DNA from: Porticoccus sp041395745
Lineage (GTDB): Bacteria; Pseudomonadota; Gammaproteobacteria; Pseudomonadales; Porticoccaceae
DNA: 64,000 bases
Assembly: GCA_041395745.1 (NCBI GenBank)
Contig: JAWKZV010000002.1
Span: 372,001 to 436,000 of the forward strand
Reading direction: 5' to 3'
The position numbers and the translations under genes were made by a program. Positions 25,085 to 34,317 of this stretch are shown here, in pieces. The notes below the pieces were generated by a model that had not been told where the DNA came from, made no database searches, and saw only the letters and a program-made list of their open reading frames with translations. Position 1 is the stretch's first letter. The number at the start of each line of letters is the position of its first letter.

Positions 25085-26644
25085 TTATGCTTGAGGGCCA
25101 GCGGCCAGTACGCTTTCTGTCACATCAAAACGCTTGATATTTTCCACAAATAGACCGGCCAGCTTTTTCGCCTGCTCGTCGTAGGCATCTTTGTCTGACC
25201 AGGTTTCGCGGGGGTTCAGGTAGCTGCCATCAACACCGGGCACACTGGTGGGAACTTCTAGGTTGATGATCGGCAACTTGACGGTTTCCACATTCTCCAG
25301 GGCGCCACTCTGAATGGCGGCAATGATGCCGCGGGTGACGGGGATTGGGAAGCGTGCGCCTGCGCCACCGGGGGCACCTGAGCCGCCGGTCCAGCCGGTG
25401 TTCACCAGGTAGACGCGGCTTCCGAAGTCTTCAATGCGTTTCATCAGCAGTTCAGCGTAGACATTGGCCGGACGAGGCATGAACGGAGCGCCAAAACAGG
25501 TGGAGAAGGTTGGCTGGATGCCAGAGGAGCCACCCATTTCAGTGGAGCCTACGCGGGCGGTGTAACCGCTCAGGAAGTGGTAGGCAGCAGCTTCTTTTGA
25601 CAGCACGGATACGGGGGGCAGGACGCCTGATACATCGCAAGTCAGGAACACGACGTTCTTGGGCTCACCGGCACGGTTTTCCTCGCAGCGCATTTCAACG
25701 AGCTCCAGCGGGTAGCTACAGCGACCATTTTCGGTCAGGCTTGTGTCGTCGTAGTCGGCAGTGCGCTTGTCGTTAACCACCACGTTTTCGACGATGGCGC
25801 CAAAGCGGATGGCATCCCAGATAACCGGCTCATTTTTCTTGCTCAGGTTAATGGTCTTGGCATAGCAGCCGCCTTCCATGTTGAATACGGCGCCTTTTGC
25901 CCATCCGTGCTCGTCATCACCGATCAGGTAGCGTTCCGGATCGGCAGAGAGGGTGGTTTTACCGGTACCGGACAGACCGAAGAACAGGCACACATCACCA
26001 TCATTACCCACGTTGGCGGCGCAGTGCATTGGCATTACGTCTTTTTCTGGAAGCAGGAAGTTCTGTACGGAGAACATTGCTTTCTTCATTTCACCGGCAT
26101 ATTTCAAACCGGCAATCAGTACCTTGCGCTGGCCAAAGTTGATAATGCCCACCGCTTCGCTGTTGGTGCCGTCGCGCTCCGGGTCGCAGACAAAGTTGGC
26201 TGCGTGCAGGATTTTCCACTGCTCCTTGTTGGAGGGGTTGTAGCGCTCTGGGCGGATGAACATATTGCGACCGAACAGGTTGTGCCACGCTGTCTCAGTT
26301 GTCACTTTAACCGGCAGGTAGTGTTCGGAATCCTGACCAACATGGAGGTGAGAGACGAAACGATCGCGATCGGCCAGATGAGTTTCCACTCGGTCCCACA
26401 GAGCATTGAACTTGTCCTGGGGGAAGGGGCGGTTGACGGAGCCCCAGTTGATATCATCCTGGCTGCTCGGTTCTTCCACGATGAACCGGTCGGCGGGTGA
26501 ACGTCCGGTGCGTTTGCCGGTAACAGCGAGCAGTGCGCCAGTGTCAGTGAGGTGCCCCTCACCGCGCTGCAGCGCCAGTTCAATCAGTTCGGCTTCACAC
26601 AGGTCGGTGTATACGTTCACCGCAGAATCTTCGATTTGCGTCAT
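25085..26644 (-). CDS. pckA: Phosphoenolpyruvate carboxykinase (ATP)
   Basis: A 519-residue cytosolic gluconeogenic enzyme that converts oxaloacetate plus ATP to phosphoenolpyruvate and CO2. It shows the P-loop GLSGTGKTTLSAD, the metal-binding region (CAANVGNDGDVCLFFG), the RAGEPKNVVFLTCDVSGVLPPV block and FLSGYTARVGSTE. Length is within the 520-540 norm. It is monocistronic, lying between the terminator after hemY and the terminator after hslO. Confidence 0.96.
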   Translation of the reverse strand: MTQIEDSAVNVYTDLCEAELIELALQRGEGHLTDTGALLAVTGKRTGRSPADRFIVEEPSSQDDINWGSVNRPFPQDKFNALWDRVETHLADRDRFVSHLHVGQDSEHYLPVKVTTETAWHNLFGRNMFIRPERYNPSNKEQWKILHAANFVCDPERDGTNSEAVGIINFGQRKVLIAGLKYAGEMKKAMFSVQNFLLPEKDVMPMHCAANVGNDGDVCLFFGLSGTGKTTLSADPERYLIGDDEHGWAKGAVFNMEGGCYAKTINLSKKNEPVIWDAIRFGAIVENVVVNDKRTADYDDTSLTENGRCSYPLELVEMRCEENRAGEPKNVVFLTCDVSGVLPPVSVLSKEAAAYHFLSGYTARVGSTEMGGSSGIQPTFSTCFGAPFMPRPANVYAELLMKRIEDFGSRVYLVNTGWTGGSGAPGGAGARFPIPVTRGIIAAIQSGALENVETVKLPIINLEVPTSVPGVDGSYLNPRETWSDKDAYDEQAKKLAGLFVENIKRFDVTESVLAAGPQA

Positions 26645-26679
26645 CAGTTTTGGTCCTGTTGGGTAAGTTCAGGTCGGTT

Positions 26680-26698
26680 AAAAAAGCCCTGCCGGGCT
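26680..26698 (-). terminator. Intrinsic terminator after hslO
   Basis: In the minus-strand RNA, AGCCC-GGCA-GGGCT is followed by six U residues (26685-26680). It lies 34 bases past the hslO stop and before pckA. Confidence 0.8.
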
Positions 26699-26731
26699 AA
26701 AAGGCCGGCAATTATGCCAGAAAAAAACAGA

Positions 26732-27622
26732 CTAGTGGAGCACCCGTGGACTTTCGTCGAACAAGCGGTCTACATCGCCCTGATGGAAGCTGTAATGCTG
26801 GTGACAGAACTCGCAGTTGATTTCGATGGCGCCCTGCTCGTTGATGATGCTCTGTAACTCTTCTCTACCCAGAGATATCAAAGCACTAGCGATTCTTTCC
26901 TCAGAGCAGCTGCAGGCAAATTGTATTGGGCTTGCATCGAAGATACGCAATTCATCCTGGTGAAACAGCCGGTAGAGCTGTTGCTCGTGATCCAGTAGTA
27001 GTTGTTCGTCGGAGGTGATGGTGTCTGCCAGTTGGGTTACGTGCTCCCACAGCAGGCGATTGGTTGCCGGGTCTGTTTCTTTTTGGGTGGGCAGCGCCTG
27101 GAGTAACAATCCCGCCGCTCTGGGGGGATCGTTTTCCGGTGCGGAGCTGAGCCAGATGCGTGTATTGAGCTGCTCCGACTGAAGGAAGTAGTTCTCCAGG
27201 CAGCCGGCCAGGGTGGGGGCTTCCAGGGGAACGATGCCCTGGTAGCGCTCCCCCCGGTTGGGAGCAATGGTGAGGCTGAGGTTGCCGCCGCCAATCAGGT
27301 CCTGTAACTGTTGTCCACTGCTGTAGGAAAAGTCGGTGTCAAAACGGGCGATGGCGCGCAGGTGATGGTGGCGGGTGCAGTCGGCCATGATGGTGGAGAG
27401 CGGGCCGCTACCCTGTGCCTGAAGGGTCAAAACCCCGTCGAATTTGAGGGTGGCACTGAGTAGCCCCGCGGCGGCCATGAACTGACCTAGCAGGGCCTGA
27501 ATCGGTTCCGGGTAGTGGGCGTTGCCGAGCACCTGGCGAAAGCTGTCCTCCAGGGTCAGGATTTCGCCCCGAATATCTGAATGTTCGAAGATGAACCGCT
27601 GCAGTTTGTCCATTTCACTCAT
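26732..27622 (-). CDS. hslO: Redox-regulated chaperone Hsp33
   Basis: A 296-residue cytosolic holdase chaperone activated by oxidative unfolding. The C-terminal zinc site is complete: C237 and C239 (ACSCSEER) with C270 and C273 (CEFCHQHY), which form disulfides on oxidation and release zinc. The N-terminal domain has the typical GQFMAAAGLLSATLKFDG segment. It is last in a minus-strand unit yrfG-hslR-DUF4124-hslO, with 73 bases before it, so a separate promoter is possible. Confidence 0.95.
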   Translation of the reverse strand: MSEMDKLQRFIFEHSDIRGEILTLEDSFRQVLGNAHYPEPIQALLGQFMAAAGLLSATLKFDGVLTLQAQGSGPLSTIMADCTRHHHLRAIARFDTDFSYSSGQQLQDLIGGGNLSLTIAPNRGERYQGIVPLEAPTLAGCLENYFLQSEQLNTRIWLSSAPENDPPRAAGLLLQALPTQKETDPATNRLLWEHVTQLADTITSDEQLLLDHEQQLYRLFHQDELRIFDASPIQFACSCSEERIASALISLGREELQSIINEQGAIEINCEFCHQHYSFHQGDVDRLFDESPRVLH

Positions 27623-27695
27623 GGCCTTGCCTCCCCGGAAAGGGCGGCGAATTTAGATGTCTTTGCCGGCTTTGTCCAGCGGGGTGGTTTATGGA

Positions 27696-28136
27696 TCAGG
27701 AACAGTGTTGCCGGATTTGCCGGTCCAGTTCGTCGGCGCGACGTGCCCGCTCTTCCTCGGTGATGACGACCTCTTTGCCATCGGGGCCAATAAATGCCAC
27801 CCGACCTCGCAGAATCGAGAGCTGGTGTCTGGCCTTTTTGCACCCCTGTTCGCGAAGGTCTTCCTGCTGTTGTTGTTGAGCCTGTTGCTGCTCGCGGTAC
27901 GCCTGTTCTTCCGGTGTCTCGCCCTGGAAAACCTGTTGCAGTTTTGCCGTTTCGCTGGCGCTGCTGTCGCTGTTCAACGGTTGCAGCTGAGCGGAGATGT
28001 CTTCCACCGGTTCTGTGCTGGTCGGCTTCTTGTCGGAAAAATGCACTTTTCCCTGGTTGTCCACCCAGCGATATATCTCTGCAAGGCTGGAGGTGGAGAG
28101 GATCAGCATGAATGCAACTGGGGCGATACGTATCAT
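27696..28136 (-). CDS. DUF4124 periplasmic protein
   Basis: A 146-residue exported protein. A signal peptide (MIRIAPVAFMLILSTSSLAE, cut after SLA) precedes a DUF4124 domain, IYRWVDNQGKVHFSDKKP, a short beta-rich module of unknown function common in gammaproteobacterial envelope proteins. A glutamine-rich, charged helical region (about residues 75-95) and two later cysteines (C99, C145) follow. It overlaps the hslR stop by four bases (ATGA), so the two are co-translated. No specific role can be assigned. Confidence 0.8.
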   Translation of the reverse strand: MIRIAPVAFMLILSTSSLAEIYRWVDNQGKVHFSDKKPTSTEPVEDISAQLQPLNSDSSASETAKLQQVFQGETPEEQAYREQQQAQQQQQEDLREQGCKKARHQLSILRGRVAFIGPDGKEVVITEEERARRADELDRQIRQHCS

Positions 28137-28531
28137 AGATTCTGCTCCTTGAATCGGTGAATCAGGCGCCGCTCCTTTTTATTCGGCCTGTGATCCTGAT
28201 AGCTCACTGCCTGATTGGCAGCTTTGCGTTCTTCTGCCCTGCGAGTGCGCTTCTCAATGCTTTCTGTCGTTTCCTTATAGAGTTTTGCAGCTTCGCCGGC
28301 ACCGCGCCGTTGTTCGGAAAGCGCTTCAACCTCCACGGTTTTTTCATCCCAGCCCTGGCGAATTTCCAGCATCATCCCGGTGGTGATTTCCTTGCTGGGC
28401 TTGGCACGCTGGCCGTCCACGTGAATCTTGCCCCCTTCGATGGCGGCTTTTGCGAGCGCTCGGGTCTTGAAAAACCGCGCCGCCCACAGCCATTTGTCCA
28501 GGCGAACTTTCTGCAGCAATTGTTCAGCCAC
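28133..28531 (-). CDS. hslR: Ribosome-associated heat shock protein Hsp15
   Basis: A 132-residue RNA-binding protein with an N-terminal S4 domain (VRLDKWLWAARFFKTRALAKAAIEGG) and a basic C-terminal helix (RTRRAEERKAANQAV). Hsp15 binds stalled 50S subunits carrying nascent chains and aids their recycling. The frame is open further upstream, but the preceding residues are the antisense-free overlap of yrfG in another frame and look non-coding; GTG at 28531 gives the family length of about 133 residues. It overlaps yrfG by eight bases and the DUF4124 gene by four. Confidence 0.9.
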   Translation of the reverse strand: MAEQLLQKVRLDKWLWAARFFKTRALAKAAIEGGKIHVDGQRAKPSKEITTGMMLEIRQGWDEKTVEVEALSEQRRGAGEAAKLYKETTESIEKRTRRAEERKAANQAVSYQDHRPNKKERRLIHRFKEQNL

Positions 28532-29183
28532 GGGGAAAAATCTCATCGAAGTGGATGATGGTGGGAAAACCGTTGACGGCTCGTGCTTCCTGCTTGCTGT
28601 CCGGTTGGCTGATGCCGAGCAGGTGGCCGATACCATAGTCCCGGGCCGCCTTGAGTACCTCGATCGAGTCGTCGATAAACAGGGTTCTTTGCGGAACAAA
28701 GTGTTGGTGCTGTTCCAGAGCCCGCCAGAATGCCGGTGTTTCCTTGGGGTGGCCAAATTCGTGGGAGCTATAGATGTGATCCAGCAGCGGCCCGATACCT
28801 GTGACCGACAGTTTCAGGTCCAGGCTCTGGGGGTGGGCGTTGGTGATCAGTACCCTTTGCTTGCCTTCTTCACCAAGCTGGTTGAGGAATTCCTGCACAT
28901 AGGGGCGCTCCTGAATCAGGTGGTTGATTTCTTCCTTGAGTTCGCGAATGTTTACCGCCAGTTCCTTCGACCAGAACTCCAGGCAATACCAGTCCAGCGT
29001 GCCGCGCTTCTCGTTGAAACGGCTGTGCAGGTCGACGGTAGCCTGATCGGGGCAAAGACCGTGGTGTTCGGCATAGCGCCTGGGCAGGTGTGTCAGCCAG
29101 AAGTAGTTGTCAAAATGCAGGTCCAGCAGTGTGCCGTCCATATCCAGCAGCACGGTATCAATGGTAGTCCAGTCTATCTTCAC
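28524..29183 (-). CDS. yrfG: HAD-family GMP/IMP nucleotidase
   Basis: A 219-residue haloacid-dehalogenase phosphatase of the YrfG subfamily, which dephosphorylates purine monophosphates. Motif I is LLDMDGTLLDL (nucleophile D14, acid/base D16), motif II is LITNA, and motif IV is FIDDS. It is the first gene of the unit leading to hslR and hslO and is divergent from nudE, the usual gammaproteobacterial arrangement. Substrate preference is taken from the E. coli family member. Confidence 0.9.
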   Translation of the reverse strand: MKIDWTTIDTVLLDMDGTLLDLHFDNYFWLTHLPRRYAEHHGLCPDQATVDLHSRFNEKRGTLDWYCLEFWSKELAVNIRELKEEINHLIQERPYVQEFLNQLGEEGKQRVLITNAHPQSLDLKLSVTGIGPLLDHIYSSHEFGHPKETPAFWRALEQHQHFVPQRTLFIDDSIEVLKAARDYGIGHLLGISQPDSKQEARAVNGFPTIIHFDEIFPRG

Positions 29184-29221
29184 AGTTATAATGTTGAACC
29201 GCAGTTAATGGTGGGTTCAGT

Positions 29222-29812
29222 ATGACGACAAAACCCCAGATATTGAAGCGCCGCCCCGTGGCCAAAACCCGTTTGTTTCAGGTGGAACAATTGGAGATGG
29301 AATTCTCCAACGGCGTGCGTCGTACCTATGAGCGTCTGAAGCGCCCCGGTGTCGGTGCGGTTCTGATTGTGCCGATGCTGGACAATGAAAACGTATTGCT
29401 GGTGAGAGAATATGGTGCCGGAGTGGAAGACTATCAGCTGGCTCTGCCCAAGGGGGCCATGGATCCCGGCGAGGATGTATTGCAGGCGGCGAACCGCGAG
29501 TTGATGGAGGAAGTGGGTTACGGTGCCCATTGCTTGCAGGAAATCAAGAACCTGACGCTTTCTCCTGCTTATATGGAGCATGATATCCATGTCGTGCTGG
29601 CTGAGGATCTCTATGAAAAGCGCTTGCCCGGTGATGAACCTGAGCCTATAGAGGTGGTGCCCTGGGCTATTCGTGATCTGTCGGCACTGATGGCTCGGGA
29701 CGACTTCACTGAGGGGCGTTCTGTTGCTGCGTTGTATCTGGTGAGGGATCTGCTGTCGGCCAGGGAAAAGGGTGGGCTGTCCGGGGGCTCTGAAGACGAT
29801 GGCTGGGAGTGA
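29222..29812 (+). CDS. nudE: ADP compounds hydrolase NudE
   Basis: A 196-residue Nudix hydrolase acting on ADP-ribose, NADH and diadenosine polyphosphates. The Nudix box is complete: GAMDPGEDVLQAANRELMEEVGYG (split here as GAMDPGEDVL, AANRELMEEVGYG), with the metal-binding REXXEE. The N-terminus (LFQVEQLEMEFSNGVRRTYERL) is typical of NudE. Its stop overlaps the start of cysQ by 14 bases, so the two form an operon. Confidence 0.94.
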   Translation: MTTKPQILKRRPVAKTRLFQVEQLEMEFSNGVRRTYERLKRPGVGAVLIVPMLDNENVLLVREYGAGVEDYQLALPKGAMDPGEDVLQAANRELMEEVGYGAHCLQEIKNLTLSPAYMEHDIHVVLAEDLYEKRLPGDEPEPIEVVPWAIRDLSALMARDDFTEGRSVAALYLVRDLLSAREKGGLSGGSEDDGWE

Positions 29813-30662
29813 CTCCATCCAGCCGGACTTTGAGCTGTTGCAGCGGGTAATGGCGCTGGCGGTTTCCGCGGGCGAGGTTATTCTGTCGTTTTATGTCGGG
29901 GCGGATAAGCTTCAGGTAGATACCAAGGAAGATTTCTCCCCGGTCACAGTCGCCGACCGGGCTGCGAACCAACTGTTGGAAGCCGAGCTGCCGGAATTGC
30001 TGACGTTGCCGCTTCTCTCCGAAGAATCATTCATCCCTCCTTATAATGAGAGATCTTCTTGGCAGCGCTACTGGTTGGTCGACCCTCTGGATGGTACCCG
30101 AGAGTTTCTCTCTGGCACCGGTGATTTCACCGTTAACATCGCACTGATCGAAGCTGGTCGGCCGGTGCTGGGGGTGGTCTACGTGCCTGTGTCGGGTGTC
30201 GGCTATGGGGGGGTTCAGGGAGAGGGTGCGTGGCGACACATCAAGGAACAGTGGGAGCCCATAAGCGTGCGCAGCATGGCTGGGCGCATTTCTGCCGGCG
30301 AGCCGCTGAAAATGGTGGCCAGCCGTCGACATGGCGGTGGCGCTGTAACCAGGCTCAGGGACTTTTTGGCCGAGCGGTTTGGCGAGGTTGTTTTACAGCC
30401 GGTTGGAAGTTCTCTGAAGCAGTGTCTTGTGGCTGAGGGGGTGGCAGATCTTTACCCACATTTCTGGCCGACCTCCGAGTGGGACACTGCTGCCGGCCAG
30501 GCAGTTGTAGAAGCAGCTGGCGGTGCATTTCTCGATATCGACTTCAGACCGCTTCGCTACAACAGTAAGCCTTCGCTGCTGAATCCCTATTTTTATGTTA
30601 TCGCCGACCGGGATTATGGCTGGGCGGCAGAGCTTTCTGCCGCCCGGAGGGAGCTAGAATAA
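29799..30662 (+). CDS. cysQ: 3'(2'),5'-bisphosphate nucleotidase CysQ
   Basis: A 287-residue inositol-monophosphatase-fold enzyme that removes the 3'-phosphate from PAP, a by-product of sulfate assimilation. It has the metal-binding DPLDGTREF motif (about residue 87), the lithium-sensitive family signature SPVTVADRAAN, SEES and WPTSEWDTAAGQAVVEAAGG. The ATG at 29799 is chosen; an in-frame GTG at 29772 lies deep inside nudE. Its stop overlaps the mrcA stop tail-to-tail by nine bases. Confidence 0.93.
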   Translation: MAGSDSIQPDFELLQRVMALAVSAGEVILSFYVGADKLQVDTKEDFSPVTVADRAANQLLEAELPELLTLPLLSEESFIPPYNERSSWQRYWLVDPLDGTREFLSGTGDFTVNIALIEAGRPVLGVVYVPVSGVGYGGVQGEGAWRHIKEQWEPISVRSMAGRISAGEPLKMVASRRHGGGAVTRLRDFLAERFGEVVLQPVGSSLKQCLVAEGVADLYPHFWPTSEWDTAAGQAVVEAAGGAFLDIDFRPLRYNSKPSLLNPYFYVIADRDYGWAAELSAARRELE

Positions 30663-33116
30663 ATCTTCCGGTACGGGCCCGGTCTGGCCGCCAGCGCCGC
30701 CGGGTGAGCTAAACTCAGCCATTGGAGGGACATCTTCCTTGCGGAATATCTCGAAGATGGCGTTGCGATGCTCCGGCCCAACGCTTAACCCCGTAGTGGG
30801 ATCAATCCTTGCCATCACAATCCCCTCGGGTTGAGGGCGGATAAATTGAGGTTTCCCGGCCAGAGCGGCCCGCATGAAGTCGATCCATATGGGGAGTGCT
30901 GCAGAGCCGCCGTACTCTGAACGACCCAGTAGCTGATTTTCGTCGAAACCCACCCAAGTGGTGGTTACCATGTGGGTGCTATAGCCAGAGAACCAGGCAT
31001 CTCGAGGGCCATTGGTCGTTCCGGTTTTCCCTGCGATGTCTGTCCGTTTCAGTACCTGGGCTTTTCTCCCGGTTCCCTTGCGAATCACGTCTTTTAAAAT
31101 CGAGTCGATGATGTACGCCGTGCGCTCATCAATGATGCGGGGTGCTTTGGGCAGTTCTGGTCTGAGTTCCAGGGGCTTGTCGCTACCCCCAATCCCGTCT
31201 GTCAAAGCTGTATCGGGAGCGCCGGCTACCTCCTCAGTAGCGTCAAACGTGGACTGTTCGGGGGCGGTATCGGAGCATTGTCGACAAACTGTCAGAGGCT
31301 CTGCGTTATAAAGAACATTGCCGACGCTGTCTTCAATGCGAGCGATGAGGAAAGGTGCCACGCGGTATCCGCCGTTGGCAAAGCTGGCATACCCGGTCGC
31401 GATCTGCAGAGGCGTCACGGCATGACTGCCGAGGGCGAGAGACAGATTGTTGGGTAGCGATGTGGGATCAAAGCCAAAGCGCTCAAGGCCGGAGAGGGCC
31501 TTGTCGATGCCAAGAGATCTCAGAATGCGAATGGAAATGAGGTTGCGAGACAGGTAGAGGGCTTCGCGTAACCGAGTGGGGCCATAGAATTTCCCACTGT
31601 CATTTTCCGGGCGCCAGCTGCTCTCCAATAAATCGTCTTCAAAAACGACGGGGGCATCATTGATGATGCTGGCGGGGGTAAAGCCGTTTTCGAGGGCGGT
31701 GGTGTAAATGAACGGCTTAAAGTTCGAGCCCGGTTGGCGTTCGGCCTGAGTGACCCTGTTAAAGTGGCTTTGCCTGAAGTCAAAGCCACCCGCCAGGGAT
31801 TGAATGGCGCCATTGTCAGGGTTTAGCGCTACCAGTGCGGCCTGAGCCTTGGGAAGCTGGCTCAATTGCCAGAAGCCTTCTTTTTGTTGCAAGCGTATCA
31901 GATCGCCTTTGGCAAAGATTTCCTCAGTGCTCTGGATGGGGGCAGAGCGGCTATTGGGGCTGTTGAACTTCCTTAATCCCTTGAGTCCCTGCTCCCAGTT
32001 GATTTCCGCCTGTTCTCCTGAAGGTAGCAACACTTTCAGGGATTGGGCGGTGGTCTCCGTAACCATTGCCGGCACCAATCCTCCCAATGTGGGTGTTTGT
32101 CGAAGCAAGTTTTCCCATTCGGATTGGGCCACTTCACGTTTTTCCGGTCCACGGTACCCGTGACGGGCATCGTAGGCGAGTAGGCCCGCCTGAACGGCAA
32201 GTTGGGCCGTGCGTTGCAGCTGGCTGTTGATGGTGGTGTAGATGCGATAGCCGTCTGTATACGCGGCAGTGCCAACTCTGTCCAGCATTTCCATTCGGGC
32301 CATTTCGGCGACATAAGGAGCGTCAAGCTCCGTGGTATAGCCGTGGTAGCTGGCGGTTACCGGTTCTTTTACAGTGTTGGCATAGGTGTCCTGGTCTATG
32401 TATCCCAGATCAAGCATCCGTTTGAGAATCCAGTTGCGCCGTATCAGAGCACGATTCGGATTGGCAATGGGGTTATAGGCGGAGGGAGCCTTCGGCAGCC
32501 CTGCGAGCATGGCCTGTTGTGCGAGATTCAATTCGCCAATGGGCTTTCCATAATAGACTTGTGCGGCGGCCTCAATGCCATAGGCGCGATTGCCCTGATA
32601 GATCTTGTTGGCATAGAGGGTGAGAATTTCGTCCTTGCTCAGTTCATCCTCAATGCGCAGTGCCAACAGGATTTCATTGAATTTTCGGGTGAAGGTCTGT
32701 TTGTGGGTGAGGAAAAAATTTCGTGCGACCTGCATGGTGATGGTGCTGCCGCCGGTCTTGATTTCCCCGGAAGTGACCAATTGTGATGCGGCTCTCATCA
32801 GGCCGCCAATATCGACGCCTGAGTGTTGATAAAAATGGTCATCTTCTGCTGAAAGAAGTGCTTGAATGTAAGACGTAGGTATCTGATCGAAGGTGATGGG
32901 ATTCCGTCTCATCTCCCCGAACTCACCAATAAGTTGTAAATCTTGTGAATAGATTCTCAAAGGGGTCTGCAGTTTTATCTCCCGCAGGCTTTCAACCGAT
33001 GGCAATTTGGGGCTAAGGTATAAATACAGGCTGCCGGTGACGAGCAATACGCCGCCAGCGGCGCAGAGACAGAGCCACACCAGTGTGCTGAGGATCTTGA
33101 AAATGGGTTTAGTCAT
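30654..33116 (-). CDS. mrcA: Penicillin-binding protein 1A
   Basis: An 820-residue bifunctional peptidoglycan synthase in the inner membrane. An N-terminal helix (residues 8-33) anchors it. The GT51 glycosyltransferase follows (SAEDDHFYQHSGVD with the catalytic glutamate, GGSTITMQVARN, RKFNEILLALRIE). The transpeptidase domain has SxxK in QPGSNFKPF, SxN in YLSRNLIS and KTGTT. An OB-like insertion lies between them. Length is typical. It is divergent from pilM, a position conserved in Pseudomonas and Vibrio relatives. Confidence 0.96.
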   Translation of the reverse strand: MTKPIFKILSTLVWLCLCAAGGVLLVTGSLYLYLSPKLPSVESLREIKLQTPLRIYSQDLQLIGEFGEMRRNPITFDQIPTSYIQALLSAEDDHFYQHSGVDIGGLMRAASQLVTSGEIKTGGSTITMQVARNFFLTHKQTFTRKFNEILLALRIEDELSKDEILTLYANKIYQGNRAYGIEAAAQVYYGKPIGELNLAQQAMLAGLPKAPSAYNPIANPNRALIRRNWILKRMLDLGYIDQDTYANTVKEPVTASYHGYTTELDAPYVAEMARMEMLDRVGTAAYTDGYRIYTTINSQLQRTAQLAVQAGLLAYDARHGYRGPEKREVAQSEWENLLRQTPTLGGLVPAMVTETTAQSLKVLLPSGEQAEINWEQGLKGLRKFNSPNSRSAPIQSTEEIFAKGDLIRLQQKEGFWQLSQLPKAQAALVALNPDNGAIQSLAGGFDFRQSHFNRVTQAERQPGSNFKPFIYTTALENGFTPASIINDAPVVFEDDLLESSWRPENDSGKFYGPTRLREALYLSRNLISIRILRSLGIDKALSGLERFGFDPTSLPNNLSLALGSHAVTPLQIATGYASFANGGYRVAPFLIARIEDSVGNVLYNAEPLTVCRQCSDTAPEQSTFDATEEVAGAPDTALTDGIGGSDKPLELRPELPKAPRIIDERTAYIIDSILKDVIRKGTGRKAQVLKRTDIAGKTGTTNGPRDAWFSGYSTHMVTTTWVGFDENQLLGRSEYGGSAALPIWIDFMRAALAGKPQFIRPQPEGIVMARIDPTTGLSVGPEHRNAIFEIFRKEDVPPMAEFSSPGGAGGQTGPVPEDLF

Positions 33117-33144
33117 GCTGAAGCTGTTTTGGGGTCAGCGTGAT

Positions 33145-33190
33145 ATTATAAAGTTAAAGGATGGGCGATTCACTACTTGCAAACTTGCAG
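33145..33190. promoter_or_regulatory. Divergent promoter region mrcA / pilM
   Basis: A perfect minus-strand TATAAT (33150-33145) is suited to mrcA, with no strong -35 box. On the plus strand, TTGCAG (33185-33190) and TATTAG 18 bases later could drive pilM. The region is AT-rich. Confidence 0.35.
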
Positions 33191-33248
33191 AAAGTAGTTA
33201 GAGTTTTCTATTAGTTGCTTTGTGTAACCTTGGGAAAAGAAAACAAAA

Positions 33249-34316
33249 ATGGGAATTTTCAGTTTTCTAGACCAGCAACCCAAAAGTCTATTGGGGCTGG
33301 ATATCAGCTCATCGGCCGTAAAACTGTTAGAGCTGAGCCGTAGTGGGAGCCGTTACAAGGTGGAAAGTTACCTGGTCAGGCCTCTTCCACCAAACACGGT
33401 TGTTGAAAAAAACATCAATAATGTCGAGGCATTAGCTGAGACCATCCGCAAGGTTGTATCCCAGGCCAAAGCAAAAGCTCGCGATGCGGCAGTGGCAGTA
33501 TCTGGATCGTCAGTGATCACCAAGGTGATCGAGATGCCATCCGATTTGAATGATCAGGCGATGGAAACCCAGATTGCTCTGGAGGCCGATCAGTATATCC
33601 CTTATCCCCTGGATGAAGTGGCACTGGACTTTGAAGTCATTGGTCCTTCGCAAAATAATCCCGAACAGGTAGATGTATTGCTCGCTGCATGTCGGCGTGA
33701 AAACGTTGATTCGAGGGCTGAAGCACTTGAGTTGGCCGGCCTTCGTCCAAAAGTGGTTGATGTGGAAGTCTTCGCAGTAGAGCGGGCTTTCGAGATATTG
33801 GCTACCCAGCTCGAGGAGTTGGGGGAGCAGGTGGTTGCCATCGCCGATATAGGGGCGACCATGTTAACGCTGAGTGTGCTGGTTAACGGTAAGACGGTGT
33901 ACACCAGGGAACAGCTTTTTGGTGGCAGGCAAGTGACTGAGGAAATTCAGCGTCGCTACGGTTTGTCACTCGAGGAGGCGGGGCAGGCCAAAAAGCAGGG
34001 TGGTTTGCCTGAAGACTATGTTTCTGAAGTGTTGGAGCCGTTCAAGGATGCTCTGGTTCAGCAGATTTCACGCTCTCTGCAATTCTTTTTCTCTTCCAGT
34101 CAATACAACTACATCGACCATTTAATTATGGCCGGCGGTGTGTCCGCCATGGAGGGATTGCGGGAAGAGGTTGAAGACAAGTTGGGCTTGCCTACCATGG
34201 TTGCCAACCCGTTTGCCAATATGGAGGTGTCCGGCAAAGTGAATGCGGTTGCTTTGAGTAATGACGCGCCCGCCATGCTTATTGCGGCGGGATTGGCATT
34301 GAGGGGGCTGGAATAA
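33249..34316 (+). CDS. pilM: Type IV pilus inner-membrane platform protein PilM
   Basis: A 355-residue cytoplasmic actin-like ATPase of the FtsA/PilM fold that binds the N-terminal tail of PilN and links the pilus alignment complex to the motor. It shows LLGLDISSSAVKLLELS (phosphate 1 loop), AIADIGATMLTLSVL (phosphate 2) and DHLIMAGGVSAMEGL (adenosine site). Length equals the norm of about 354. It is the first of the pilMNOPQ operon, one base before pilN. Confidence 0.96.
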   Translation: MGIFSFLDQQPKSLLGLDISSSAVKLLELSRSGSRYKVESYLVRPLPPNTVVEKNINNVEALAETIRKVVSQAKAKARDAAVAVSGSSVITKVIEMPSDLNDQAMETQIALEADQYIPYPLDEVALDFEVIGPSQNNPEQVDVLLAACRRENVDSRAEALELAGLRPKVVDVEVFAVERAFEILATQLEELGEQVVAIADIGATMLTLSVLVNGKTVYTREQLFGGRQVTEEIQRRYGLSLEEAGQAKKQGGLPEDYVSEVLEPFKDALVQQISRSLQFFFSSSQYNYIDHLIMAGGVSAMEGLREEVEDKLGLPTMVANPFANMEVSGKVNAVALSNDAPAMLIAAGLALRGLE

Positions 34317-34317
34317 A